DNA of 64,000 bases. Origin: Paraconiothyrium sp. Pb-2020 (lineage: Eukaryota > Ascomycota > Dothideomycetes > Pleosporales > Didymosphaeriaceae). Below the pieces are notes generated by a model. It saw only the letters and a program-made list of their open reading frames with translations, was not told the DNA's origin and made no database searches. The stretch's first letter is position 1; the number at the start of each line of letters is the position of its first letter. Shown here piece by piece: positions 1 through 10,609 of this stretch. The stretch spans positions 2,046,001 through 2,110,000 of the forward strand of contig JAJUBI010000008.1 in the NCBI GenBank assembly GCA_022419385.1. The letters are read 5' to 3'. A program made the position numbers and the translations under genes.

Positions 1-1532
1 TTGAAAATGAAGACGCGTACATCTTGGTCAGTAGAAGCGACCAGAAGCTTCAACCACATGCACTCTTTCGATTTGGAAGCTACACCTGGGACAGCTTGCG
101 CCCACAGGCCCGGAATAACAACAAGACTTACGATCGTCAACTGTGTTCATCTTCCCACCTTTTACTTACTCGATGCCATCTTCCGGTGCTCTTTGCTCAG
201 ACAGATGGAAGACCAGCTTGAGTTCGGATTTAGATCTCGAGGAGAACCTCATATCGCTTCATCAGACCTCGTTACGACGAAACAAAGACTCTGTTCTCTC
301 GCGATGAAAAGCAGTCAAGATCAAAGTAAAGTATACGCGTATGACGTAAGATAGCTTTACCGGTGAGTGCTCAGGTGATGTCTAACGTGGTACAAAACGT
401 AGTGATGGGAACTGGTGGGGTTTGCTGCTGTGTCCTTTGGCCCCAATCCAGTTTCATCACGAATTACATTGATTGGGCCACGCAGCTGGCTGCATAGAAA
501 GCAAGCAAAATGCTCAGAAACATCGTGATGGGGTTGTCTATCACTGCTTGATTTGGGGCAATGATCGGCGTTCCGGTGAAGGAACGGCATGCCGACCGTG
601 CTGACTGGCCAACTGACCGACCGGTGCGGGGAAGTAACCAATCAGACAACAAGAGTTGCGCCGTGCGGCTCAACTTGATCAAATCATACAGCGAGTGCAG
701 TGGATGGTAACGCACCGCAGCCTGTGCTCGTACAGAACCCCACTCTTCAAGTATTCTCGCCGGAAATGGACGCAAAGCGGGGCGATATGCGTGCTGAACG
801 GTGTGGCACCATCTCGAGAGGTGTTATGGTTGGCACAAGTCAACATGATTTTAAGAGATGGGGTGATTGAAACTAGCAGCGTTACCTTTTTGCCACAATT
901 GGTTGGTTTCTATCCCTTGGCGCGACCGGTGAAGAGTCCACATCTGCCGATGCTTCCCGAAGTTCATATCTATGTTTTGATAGGCGGCTTAAGACAGAAT
1001 ACATATGCAGCTGGGTGAATACCACCATGAGCAGTTTCGTTCGTGGTTCGTGGTCTGTCTCAATCCTTCAAGCGTTGCAATTTTCAATCTCTCCGTACCC
1101 AGCCTTCGTACAATTGTACTTCACGCCGAACGTCCTCACAAAAGCACAAATCGAATCGAACGAGAACATGCCTGGCCAAGTTACTAACAACGTTCGTCGA
1201 CCATGTTGAATACAGTGCGAAACTTTGGCTGACAACGTAAAGGGCACGTCTGCTCCGTCCAAGCTTAGGCCTTGGATGGGCATCAAACCCCGAACGAAGC
1301 CCACCGAGGAAGAAACGATTCGTCACGAGTTCAAGGCTGGGGAGATGCTTCTAGACTTTTCTCACCGTGGTTGTGCCATTCCACCAGCCCTAGAGTAGAC
1401 AACGACCACCAGCGGAACCGTTGGTCTTTCGAATCTACGGTTAGATTGATAGGCAATAAATCAGACTCATTGTTATTCCCGCGTAAACTATCCATAGTAA
1501 TGTGTGAAGAAAACTAGACCGCCCTTGCTCGA
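1..1532. other. No gene recognised at the left edge
   Basis: Several overlapping open frames of 60-120 codons occur on both strands, but none shows a recognisable domain, plausible exon joins or a consistent codon pattern. The stretch is the 3' flank of the minus-strand gene ending at 1533 and may include flank of a neighbour outside the window. I see no RNA gene or mobile element in it. Confidence 0.5.
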
Positions 1533-2599
1533 TCAATCCCAAAATATGATCAGTTCCACCTCAATGCTCTGCCTTGGTATGACCTTCTCAGCGGGAAGTG
1601 GATACGGAATAGCGCAGTGCGGTACACCTGGTATGGCTCTCGTTAGCTTGGCACCTAATGGTCCCCATAAGCCAGATATACCTGATCGAACAGCCATGGT
1701 GCTGTCAAATTGTCGGAAGAGGAGAACTTCGTTGGGCATATGGTCACTGACGTAGTACCATTTGTGCCCCGGACGATGGTATACCAAATAGTTCTCGTCG
1801 ACGCCATTATCTTCGTAAACATCATCACTGAGTTCATAATCGAGCTCGGGATTGACGGTGGAGTAGTCAACTACAGCTAATGGATAGTCGTTCAATGGGC
1901 CCACGAGAGGACGCCATGCGCTGCAAAAGCTTCAGCATGCGCATCAATGTAGATCAGGAGTCGGTTACATACTGGCTGAACTGATGGTTCTTCGATAGAA
2001 TTCGATCCGCTTCCGCGACTCCGAGGAGGTGCTCGAGCTTCTTGCGAATTGACCCAGGCGTCCAATCTGACTGACGTCAGGCTATTCGAGTTTATCACCG
2101 CGAACTTACTGGCTTACCGACGTGCGCGACCAGAACAGGTTGAGACTCATAATAGTTCTCTCCAGTCGACAGAGGGAATTGGTTGTGTCGTTTGCGTACC
2201 TGTGCTAGTCAATCCACGTTGCAAGGCTGAGAATAACAGATGAGGAACGCCGACTTTGTGATCCAGCGCTATAGCTTTGGCTCCTGGGTGTAACTTTCTG
2301 ACGAATTCCTCAACACATTTCTCGATGGCAGGATAGTATTGTTGCTGAATGAGTTGGTGCTTGCTGAAATCTAGTTGCCCTGCTGCATCGGATATTTCGA
2401 GAAGAGTGAACCCACAATCTGGAAATTTAAGGACATCTTGAAATTTCCTCATGTCCCGAAGTGGCACTCCCGGAACATTGGTTCGTTGCACGTTGGTCCT
2501 CGGGAACTCGCGGTCTTCTGGGTCGAAATCAAGCCTGTACGGGCGGACACTTTTGTAGATTTCGGCCTCCTCCAAGAACCAGATTGGCGTCGTAGTCAT
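1533..2599 (-). CDS. CmcJ/AsaB-like oxidoreductase (hydroxylase/desaturase family)
   Basis: Four exons give an intact 302-residue protein: 2599-2255, 2199-2118, 2066-1973 and 1920-1533. The introns are 55, 51 and 52 nt, all GT-AG, with a TTGAC branch site in the first and a GTATGT donor in the third. Recognised landmarks are FPLSTGENYYESQP about one third in, AHVDWTP, WRPLVGPLNDYPLAV, a ...HKWYYVSD...EVLLFRQFDS block, and GVPHCAIP near the C-terminus. These are the signature blocks of the fungal CmcJ/GA4-desaturase-like family that includes AsaB and CTB9, proposed non-heme-iron hydroxylases or desaturases often found in secondary-metabolite clusters. The length fits the family. The start was chosen at MTTTPIWF because upstream in-frame codons do not resemble the family. 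An OPT transporter gene starts 2.3 kb upstream on the same strand and ends 210 bp away. The substrate is unknown. Confidence 0.85.
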
Positions 2600-2809
2600 T
2601 TTGATACAGTGCTTAGGGTTAATTGAGTGAAGCAAGGCTGGAGTTTTTTGGGTGGAGACTACGTAGATAAAAGCCCTAAACCTTGAAGGAATAGATGATA
2701 CGATGATAACGCAAGAAGCCTTGTGACGTGGGCGCTCGGAATGGAGGTCAGCGATGATCATCCCCGGCAAGGCTCAATGCTGAGCATGCGGCTTGCATAT
2801 TGCTTATTG

Positions 2810-4930
2810 CTATGCACCGGTCAGAAGGGCTGGGATGATCCCAAGTGTGCCTTCGGTTAAAATGCATCCCGTTGCAGCTGACATGAGATCGACCTCGGTC
2901 GCACCCAGGTACCTTATAAACACAAGTCGCAGTAGGACCCCCACAGCTTTTGCTAAAGTCACTGGTGGAGGTACAAGCATGCCTTCTCGAATTAGCTAAA
3001 CTCGTGGAGAGAATGGATGCATTGTTACATACCGATGGACATGGCTACCGCACTAGGCAGCCAGATTTTGAACCTTGTATATTGAGAAAAGACATCTATG
3101 AGGCGTATACAGGCAGCCAGAATTATGGCTGCAATGGTAAATGCAGGCACACCCTCTGGTAGAATGCCACCGCGCACTAGATTTGCAGTATTCGACCACA
3201 AATAAGCCATAGGTATCGGGAAATCAGGACCTGGAACTGTATAGACAGTAGTGAATAAACGATAAGCGTAACTTCCAATGATAGTCCCAATGGCGGAACC
3301 TAGAAGCTGTGCCCCGAACATTACCCTGGGGGATGCTTGTAGAATGTATGCTGTTTTGAGGTCGCCCATGAGAACGGCTGACTGCCACAAACCAGCCTCA
3401 GTGATTGCGCCTAAGATCATTGTGGTCAAACCGCTTGTGCCAGCTTGTAGAGCAACTGGTCCGAACAAAAATTGACCAATATTGCCTAGATGGATTAAGC
3501 ATAAGAAGAAGTAAGATTAAACATGTACGTACTTAGCTGGTTCGACGGTACTGTGTCTGTTTCTCCTGCGGACTGGATAATGATGAAACATGCCGGAAAC
3601 GTTATGGCGACTGCTAAAAAGATAGAGTAGACCGGTATTTGTTTTCCGAACAAGAAGCGTACGGTAAATAGACAAAGGGCTATGGAAACAGCCAGTGTGG
3701 CTAGGAGTAGACGCTTGGAAACGATGCTGGACTCAGAATCCGGGGCACTTCGGCTCATGCTTTCAGGGGAAGTCTGAAGTAAGGGTTCGTTGCTTTGGTC
3801 AGTGTCGCGGTCCGCGCTTCTGGGAGATCTGCTCCCAGATCGTGTGGACCATAAGTTGATATAGACGGATCTTGCGACTAGGTAGGCGAATCTCACAAGC
3901 GCATCCCCGAGCAGAAGGCCGATTGAGATCCATATCAGCCAAGATCGTGCCCCGTTCTCCATGTCTCCAACCGGGCCGGGAGCCCATCCTTTGTTTTTTG
4001 CAATGGGCGATAAGATTCCCCACCCGGTTAGTGCACCTAGTACCATCGAACTTGCCACACCTGATTCAAGAATGACCCCGAACGCTATCAAAGCTGGCGA
4101 CAATGAAAACGACCAGAGCCAATCTTTGGCTGCCACCAACCCAAAGATGGGAAGATTTCCAAGGATTGGGCGAAAGAATGACAGAATCAACTACGAGAAT
4201 TAATAGGTAGACCTACTTGACCAACAGGACTTACATATAGTACGGTGACGACTGAAAACTTGCCCATGATGGCAATTTGCGAGGCCCAGTCGTATTGCCC
4301 AGTTGGATGTTCAGAGATGTGATCATCTTCGGCGTCTCCGTTTGTTCCATAGTTACTCGTACCTTCATCTCTTGGGCTTGCGTCTCGCGTCTCGTGGGGA
4401 GGCGGCGCCCGTTCCTTTGCTGCTCTCTTCAAGGACTCTTTGTCGTTATGTAAATATCCAATCAGTGTTGCGACAGCATATGGCGATGGAAAGCGCAGCT
4501 TTTGCTTTACTAAGAAATGGCGCCTCAATGGCGCGGAGAATATGGTCCCCAGAAAGCACACACCCAGCGACCAGAGTGTTAATTCGAAAATAGTGAAAGA
4601 CTTCATTGCTGTATCTTGTGGGTTCTTGAGGAACTCTATAGCTGGAATGACACTGTAGAGGCTTGCTGCTATAGGCATACTAGCGATTGAAGATGCCATT
4701 GCCTGGATGACCACATTTTCCGTTGGGGTGAACGGCGTAGTCACCCAGGTTGAGATGATTTTGAAGATTGCAAAACTGATGAGTGCGGATGACGCAGACA
4801 TAGTACTGATACTTCCAATCCGAAGGCCAAAATTGATATTTGACACGCAGATGAGCAAACCGAGCAACGAGCCAACGGCCACCATGGGGAGTGTCAATCG
4901 AGTGCGTCGGAAGGATTCTTGCGAACTCAT
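2810..4930 (-). CDS. OPT-family oligopeptide/metal-chelate transporter
   Basis: Four exons (4930-4235, 4190-3533, 3485-3033, 2952-2810) encode 649 residues. The introns are 44, 47 and 80 nt with good GT-AG ends and matching phases. The protein has many hydrophobic segments. Early blocks are GSLLGLLICVSNINFGLRIG and TPTENVVIQ, followed by RFPSPYAVATLIGYLH, a long polar loop (about residues 170-215), then QYDWASQ. The second half has LPIFG...GVILESGVASSMVLGALTGWG, SAGETDTVP and QLSNIGQFLFGP. This is the arrangement of the OPT/YSL superfamily, nearest in style to fungal YGL114W-like members rather than the classical peptide OPTs. It should be an integral plasma-membrane or vacuolar importer of peptides or metal-chelate complexes; the substrate cannot be read from sequence. 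The C-terminal exon after 2953 rests on splice phase and hydrophobicity rather than strong family landmarks. Confidence 0.85.
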
Positions 4931-5214
4931 AATAGGCAGCAAATTGGTGTATTCGTCGGGGGGAGTGATAGGGAAATAAGAGGCATGGGAAGGGAAGCGG
5001 GGAAGTTGTGGCTGTTTGCCTTCTGTTTGCCTGTGCGGAAGCTTGGGCCTATGTGCGATGAAACACAGTAGCCACACCGACAGGCTGCAGGACTGCATAT
5101 CTGGAGCAGAGTCACTCAGCGCATCTGCAGTCTTCTATAATGGCAGCTCCGCAATGGAACATTTCTCCTAGAAGGTACACCAGCGATGCACACTACGATG
5201 TCGATCCGGAATCC

Positions 5215-7023
5215 TTAGGTCACCCCGCCGCTGGCCAAAACGATCGGCGGGGGCACCTTTCGTTTCCGAGACCACCTGACCCGAATCAATGCCCATATCT
5301 TCCTGCGCCTTGCAGCATCCAACCACCAGGCTAAAAGCGAGCAAAGTAATACAGGTGCCGAGGTTACAAAGAAAATCCAAATGGAGTGTCCCTGCCCATC
5401 AATCTCCTTGAAATTCATCCCGAAGATGGTCGACGTAAACGCTAATGGCACGAAAATGAAGGCAATGAAGCTAATTTTACTTAGCCTTTCCGCTTGCTCG
5501 ATGCTCTTCTGTGCTTCATGCACAACGGCTTCGTTACTCAGCATTGTCATCTCGTCCACACATATCCTGGACACTGCAGCCGCCCTACCAATCAGGTATT
5601 GGAATGTCAACTCAAGTTGCCGTGCAGCGGCGCTCCCTTTTTGAACCTGCGCCTCATCGAGGGTATCTGTGCCAACGGGGCCATACCACATTGGACCTCC
5701 TCTAGTCGCGACAAATTTGAGGACCCCTTCAAGGCGCATACTGTGCCGGTCGACTAGCCGCTTGATAGACTGGATCTCAGATATACTGCGCTGATGTTCA
5801 CCACGGCCTTGGTCCTGCTCTTGCGCCTTGACTTCCATCAGGTTTAAGAACTGGTGTTCTGATGCTGCATATAGTCTTAACACTTCATCCAAAGCATAGA
5901 ACGGATCTTTTGCTGCTAAGTCATAGTCAAGTGACGCGCCAAAATCTTTGTAGAGAAAGCTAAGTGTTTGCTGTAGACTCCGTGGTGCTGTATCTTGGCT
6001 ACTACTTGTTGCTGTTCCACTCTTCCGCAAAGTCGATAAGTTCTTTATATCGTGGCTCCTATGGTGCAAAGGTACCGGAAGAAATCTCGTCGTAGACGAA
6101 TGGTTCTTCTGGATCTCTAGCCATGGTCCATGTGAGCTCTGGCTCAAGGGTGCACCATTGTCTGACCAGATCAATACTATGGCCTTCCGTCAGCGCCGAA
6201 AGAATCTTTGATATTGGAATTGCAACTACGTACGAGTCCAGTAATCATCCTGCTGTTGCAGTTGTATGGTCACTTCTTGTTCGACCGAAAAGTGCTTGAG
6301 GTCATGCAGTTGAAAGTCGCGCACAACGGAGTCGCCAACCTTGGCACCGCCATTGATCGAGAAACCTTCTTGGTAGGCTGCCATTTCCTTCTTGAACAGG
6401 CTTCTACAGTCGCCTAGGTCAGTTCCGGAAACATGATTGTCCCACGACCCAATGCTGGTGAACTTAATTTGCAAAGTCCCGGTGCTAATCAATGACAGGG
6501 GTGGAAGACATTGGTTCTCTGCTACACTGAGCTGATGAGGGCTTGAAAAATGCTGGTAGAAAAACTCGTGATCGATGCCGAGCTCTACGCCCAGGTGACA
6601 TAACCAGTCGGGCGAAGGATGCCCTCTAAGTATCGCTATACGGTTGCCTTTGATCGCTTTCCATTTATCTCGGATGGCACTTTGAGCAGCTACTGCATCG
6701 AAAATACGTTTTACCTGTCCATTCGTCGCCTCAAAATGATGCACGACTAAGAAAGCAAAATCGGAAGAGTTTTGAGTGGTGGAAGTCGCGTCTTGTGTAA
6801 CAGACAGTGGGGCAAGGAACAAGGACAGCGTTTGGTAATGCTCTCCATTGTACAAAGTTTCTGCAGTATTGTTTAATGCGAACGACAAAAGTCTTTGCGC
6901 ATATTTCCGATGGGCTACAGGTCAATCAGCATTCACTTTCGTATGTATAATGTTTAACTCACGAGGCTGGGTTTTCTCGTTCGTCCCCTGCGAATTCGGT
7001 TCAGTCGAAGCGATAGTAGACAT
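5215..7023 (-). CDS. CorA-like Mg2+ transporter domain protein
   Basis: Three exons (7023-6963, 6914-6234, 6176-5215) give 567 residues. The 48-nt first intron has a GTGAGT donor and a TGATTGACC branch site; the second is 57 nt. The start at 7023 gives MSTIASTEPNSQG and splices cleanly into HRKYAQRLLSFALNN. The N-terminal 250 residues are a cytoplasmic domain typical of fungal CorA-like proteins (FLVVHHFEA, HPSPDWLCHLGVELGIDHEFF). A long helical region follows, with LRLYAASEHQFLNLMEV and QLELTFQYLIGRA. The end has two transmembrane helices, one before and one after FGMNF, the variant GxN motif that forms the CorA pore mouth, and then a basic tail. The family moves Mg2+ or other divalent cations, although many fungal paralogues of this type are uncharacterised. 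It ends 284 bp upstream of the OPT gene start on the same strand. Confidence 0.85.
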
Positions 7024-7480
7024 GATTGCGCGCGACTATGAACTAATTTGTACCATGAAGACGTGATCCGAAATGGAAGCACGTCCGTTTGGGAGGCTTT
7101 TGTAGTGTTCAGTTGCTTTGCACGCAAATGCAGACCAGGCTGCAGGATTCCTCATGACGCAACATCACACGCATCCGTCAGTTGCCCTGGTCGCTGAGCC
7201 ACCTTCTGTGCTTGTAAGCTTCATTCGTGTCTACATTGTACGGCTCTGCAAGTCACAGGCAGGGATCACAGCCTACCGACTGGGCGTTGAATTGCAGACC
7301 TGGCGCCACATACATCACTCAAATACGAAGCAACCAGCACATGACTCCTAATTTCCTCGCCTTTCAGAAGTCAGCCTTTCTACCCGGAAGTTCTCCCCTA
7401 ACATATGTGTGCCAGTGAGGACGACTCTTATTCATCTCTATCGGCAAGGCAGCCTTACGTGTAAAAAGTTACGGCCTTTC
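7024..7480. other. Intergenic, nothing recognised
   Basis: This is sequence upstream of the CorA-like gene and to the left of the tandem array. No domain, RNA gene or array-type TATA-ATG unit is visible; a B-box-like GGTTCGAT near 7516 lacks the flanking stems of a tRNA. Confidence 0.4.
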
Positions 7481-7551
7481 AGACCGGTGAAGCGACTGTC
7501 GCAGTAGTACCAGGGTTCGATCGCGCAAGGATTTCGATCGAATAGCTGCGA

Positions 7552-7824
7552 TCATCTTCTTATAACGGTATCCGCGCATGTATGGGTGAGGCTCAAAACG
7601 ACCTCTCGGCCACATACCTTCTCAATCTCGGCATTTCTTAACACCCAAGAGAGAACACATATTCCTGTCCTGCTATCCCACGAACCTCCCGCACCCATGA
7701 TATCATCACCGTCGATTTTCAGACCCGGAGCCGGACACAAAAGACCTTTTTGAACTGTTTTTCGTCCCCGAACATGCCCTGGAAAGTGCTTTGCTTTGGT
7801 CTCCCAGAGTCCAGCACAAGACAT
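7552..7824 (-). CDS. Possible small protein of array unit A (90 aa, MSCAG-type)
   Basis: An uninterrupted frame of 90 codons begins at the ATG 83 bp downstream of a TATA box. It starts MSCAGLWETKAKHF, is moderately Cys/Gly/Arg-rich and has no signal peptide or recognisable domain. The first ten residues resemble those of units B (MSCAELRVTK) and G (MSCAGSWGLK), which could reflect either a conserved peptide or the underlying DNA repeat. No intron is needed. The downstream part of the frame crosses other ATG-containing submodules of the unit, so the frame may be open by chance. I call it only as a candidate. Confidence 0.25.
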   Translation of the reverse strand: MSCAGLWETKAKHFPGHVRGRKTVQKGLLCPAPGLKIDGDDIMGAGGSWDSRTGICVLSWVLRNAEIEKVCGREVVLSLTHTCADTVIRR

Positions 7825-7914
7825 ATTCTGGATCTTTGGTAGTTTTAGTGAAGCTTAGGAAAGCTCTAAGATGTGGAGTGCAGATCGTGAGCAGAAAATG
7901 ACCGTGTATTTATA
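7822..7914 (-). promoter_or_regulatory. Array unit A: TATA box and first ATG
   Basis: TATAAATA occupies 7914-7907 on the minus strand and the ATG starts at 7824, 83 bp downstream. The segment between them contains the CACTCCACATCTTA block shared with unit B. The ATG opens the longest frame of the array (90 codons, starting MSCAGLWETK). Confidence 0.6.
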
Positions 7915-8236
7915 CATGCCCTCTGCGAGACGGCCTGACATCCTGTTCAGAGACAAACTATGATGCACATAGCCTTCAGCAAGCGCTCACCCTGGTAGGG
8001 GTGAAACTCGGACAGCCTATCCGTCCACATCGCTTTTTTGGGTGTTTGTTTTTGAAAACTCTAGGAAGGGAGACATAACAAGGTGCATGATAGATCTTGT
8101 TTCCTCACAGTGGTCCTGTCGATCATTCCTGTATCGCAAACCCGGAGCAGGACACATGAATTTCCTTGGTTTGGTTTTTAGTCCCCGAACATGTCTCCCT
8201 TCGAGCCATTTTGGTCACTCGGAGCTCAGCACAAGA

Positions 8237-8330
8237 CATGTATCTTGTTAATTGAGTGTTTTAAGCAAATTCAGGGAAGCCTTAAGATGTGGAGTGCAGG
8301 TCGTGAGCAGAAAATGACCGTGTATTTATA
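8237..8330 (-). promoter_or_regulatory. Array unit B: TATA box and first ATG
   Basis: TATAAATA at 8330-8323 is followed 84 bp downstream by ATG at 8239. The frame MSCAELRVTK... ends after 38 codons. Unit B is the closest relative of unit A, with the AAGATGTGGAGTGCAG and AAAATGACCGTG blocks (plus strand) nearly identical. Confidence 0.6.
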
Positions 8331-8651
8331 CATCCGCTCTGTGAGAAGGCTTGGCATCCTGTCCGGAGACGAACTATGAGACTGTAGAGGATCATCCCAG
8401 CGCGCACTCTGGTAGAGATGAGGCTTAGGAAGGCTTTCCGTCCACATGTCCAGCTAGTCCACCATTTCCGAGCACCCCGCGAATGAGACTTGGTAACGTC
8501 CATCTTGGATATTGGTTCTCCACATCTGTTCAATCATATTCAGGTCCTTTAGGCCCGAAGCAGGACACATGCTGAGTGTAGATTTTGTTTTTAGTCCCCG
8601 GACATGAACTCAGTTCGCTTCCTTTTTGATCTCCCTGAGCTCAGCGCAGAA

Positions 8652-8743
8652 CATCAAAAGTCTGTGTCTCGATTTTAGTCAAGGTTTAGAAGCCTGAGAG
8701 ACGTGCAGTGTAGACTGTGGGTAGAGAAGATGGAGATATATAT
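8652..8743 (-). promoter_or_regulatory. Array unit C: TATA box and first ATG
   Basis: The TATA box is altered to a TATATATC-like run at 8743-8736. The ATG at 8654 lies 82 bp downstream and opens a 14-codon frame (MFCAELREIKKEAN). Confidence 0.55.
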
Positions 8744-9070
8744 GCATTCTCCATAAGAGGCGGGGTGCTTGAGTCATAGTTCATAGACGGACTATGAAGC
8801 TGTAATGGCTTCACAAGCGCTCGGATGATAGAGGTGAAGTTCGGAAAGGCTTCTCGTCCACATAAGTTCACAGGTCGTTCGTTTTTGACCATCCAGAAAA
8901 GACATATGGCAGTGTCGTTGCTGGATTCTCACTCTCCACACATGATTGTTCCGCATCTAGGTTTTGCAAGCCCGGAGCAGGGGACATAGCATTGGGTGCT
9001 CACGCTTTTAGACCCTCGTACATACACCGCATCCTCCGCACTTTTGTCTCCAAGATCCCAAGGCCGAGGA

Positions 9071-9161
9071 CATCGCTACCATGTAGTTGAGTTTTAGCTA
9101 AGCCCCCAACGAACTCTGGAGTCGCGTAAAGCGTAGAGTAGCAGATAGCGAGGTATTTATA
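9071..9161 (-). promoter_or_regulatory. Array unit D: TATA box and first ATG
   Basis: TATAAATA at 9161-9154 is followed 81 bp downstream by ATG at 9073, opening a 21-codon frame that begins MSSALGSWRQK and has a CGGCGVC cysteine cluster. Confidence 0.55.
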
Positions 9162-9482
9162 CCTTACAACAAGCTCGGGGCATTTCATTAAATGACTGGA
9201 ATTTTGCGATTAATTCCCAACTTCGACGAACACTCATCAACCGAAGTGGCAGGTCGCAGGACACCTTCTCTCTCATGTAGACGGCTGCAGAGGGTCTTGA
9301 GACACCAGAAAAAACGCCATAATATGACATTAATCCTCCTTTGAGAGACCCGCACATCTTACTTGCATCCTTGATGTTTGAGACACGCTGGAGGCAGCAG
9401 ACATTTGCTGTCATTGTCTTTACTTCTAGTCCCCCACCCACCATATCGAAGGGAGTGCTTTTGAGTCTCTCCAAGCCCAAGA

Positions 9483-9575
9483 CATTCGTACCACGTTAAG
9501 TAATTTTAGTCCCAGTCGCAGAGGACGTGACAAGTTGTGTGCAGACTTCGACAGGAGACTAGGAGGGTATTTATA
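9483..9575 (-). promoter_or_regulatory. Array unit E: TATA box and first ATG
   Basis: TATAAATA at 9575-9568 is followed 83 bp downstream by ATG at 9485, opening a 19-codon frame beginning MSWAWRDSK. Confidence 0.55.
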
Positions 9576-9892
9576 TGCCCCCGAGCGAGGCTGGGTAATC
9601 GATACTTCTGGTTAGTGACATGTTCCAATAGGATATGCACTTCGACAGATGCTGGCTGTGAATGAGAAAACCCTCGAAACACCCTCTCCCACATGGTGAA
9701 TGGGTGAGAAGTTTTAGACAAGCAGCGCAGGGGATATCAGGGTTAGGATTGCGGCTTTCAGTCACCCGCACATGACGTGTGGCGGAGAAGTTTTCAGGGA
9801 CACCAAGCAGAACACATCAGCTTTTGGGTCCATCCTTTTAATCCCGCACATGACTTTTCATGCTGAGGGCTTTAGTCCTCCAAAGTCCCAGA

Positions 9893-9986
9893 CATCATGC
9901 TCTCCCAATCCATTTTTAGTCAAGCCCGTAGAAGCCTTCGAGGAGTCGTGTGCAGCACCAGAAGCAGAATTGAGGAGGTATTTAAA
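9893..9986 (-). promoter_or_regulatory. Array unit F: TATA-like box and first ATG
   Basis: A TTTAAATA variant at 9986-9979 is followed 84 bp downstream by ATG at 9895. The frame is only seven codons (MSGTLED), so this unit is probably the most decayed for coding. Confidence 0.5.
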
Positions 9987-10239
9987 CATCCCAGAACGGT
10001 TTTTCAGCGTTCGAAGGGCGGACCAGGGGGCGAGAAAGTGACTTAGACAGTGCCGCACAACCTCCATCCAGTGGAGTGCATCGAATTCCGAAACACACCC
10101 TCGTCCACATTATACCTTGAAAGTTGAGTTTGAACACCCCAGCGCCGGAGACATCGCTTGGGTTGATTTCTTTTTTTAGTCCCCGGACATCGTACTCTTC
10201 TTGCAACAGTTTTAGTCCCCAAGAGCCTGCGCAGGACAT
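9982..10239 (-). CDS. Possible small protein of array unit G (85 aa, MSCAG-type)
   Basis: The frame begins MSCAGSWGLKLLQEEYDVRG and contains two in-frame echoes of the array submodule, DVRGLK and DVSGAGVF. No signal peptide or known domain is seen. A comparable succession (CCCAGFWGPK, then a PGTK block, then GDVSGAWVF) is readable in unit H, but there the initiating ATG is in another frame. The similarity could be forced by the DNA repeat. It is a candidate small protein only. Confidence 0.25.
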   Translation of the reverse strand: MSCAGSWGLKLLQEEYDVRGLKKEINPSDVSGAGVFKLNFQGIMWTRVCFGIRCTPLDGGCAALSKSLSRPLVRPSNAEKPFWDV

Positions 10240-10332
10240 CAATGCCTAATCGCTCCATTTTTGATCAAGGTCATGGAGAACCTTTGAGAAGTTGTGTGAA
10301 GACCTGGAAGTGCTATTGCGGTGGTATTTAAA
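10237..10332 (-). promoter_or_regulatory. Array unit G: TATA-like box and first ATG
   Basis: A TTTAAATA variant at 10332-10325 is followed 86 bp downstream by ATG at 10239, which opens an 85-codon frame (MSCAGSWGLK...). The distance to unit F is shortened to 346 bp. Confidence 0.55.
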
Positions 10333-10514
10333 TCTTCAATTTCCATGGGTTCGAACGGGTTTACTTTCGAAGCACGCCCTCTTCCACATTCCATCCTGAG
10401 CTTGCCGTTTCGAACACCCAAGCGCCGGAGACATCACCACGACGGCCAGGAGTTTTAGTCCCTGGACATGGGAAAAGTCGAATGGGTTTTGGTCCCCAGA
10501 AGCCCGCGCAGCAA

Positions 10515-10609
10515 CATGTTCGAACGGATTCTGCCTTTTGGTCAAGGTCCTGGAGAACCTTTGAACAGTTGTGTGGAGAGTCAGAGGTGCTATTGCGGTG
10601 GTATTTATA
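10515..10609 (-). promoter_or_regulatory. Array unit H: TATA box and first ATG
   Basis: TATAAATA at 10609-10602 is followed 85 bp downstream by ATG at 10517, opening a 20-codon frame beginning MLLRGLLGTK. This is the outermost unit, nearest the ERG10 3' end, and lies 277 bp from unit G. Confidence 0.55.
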
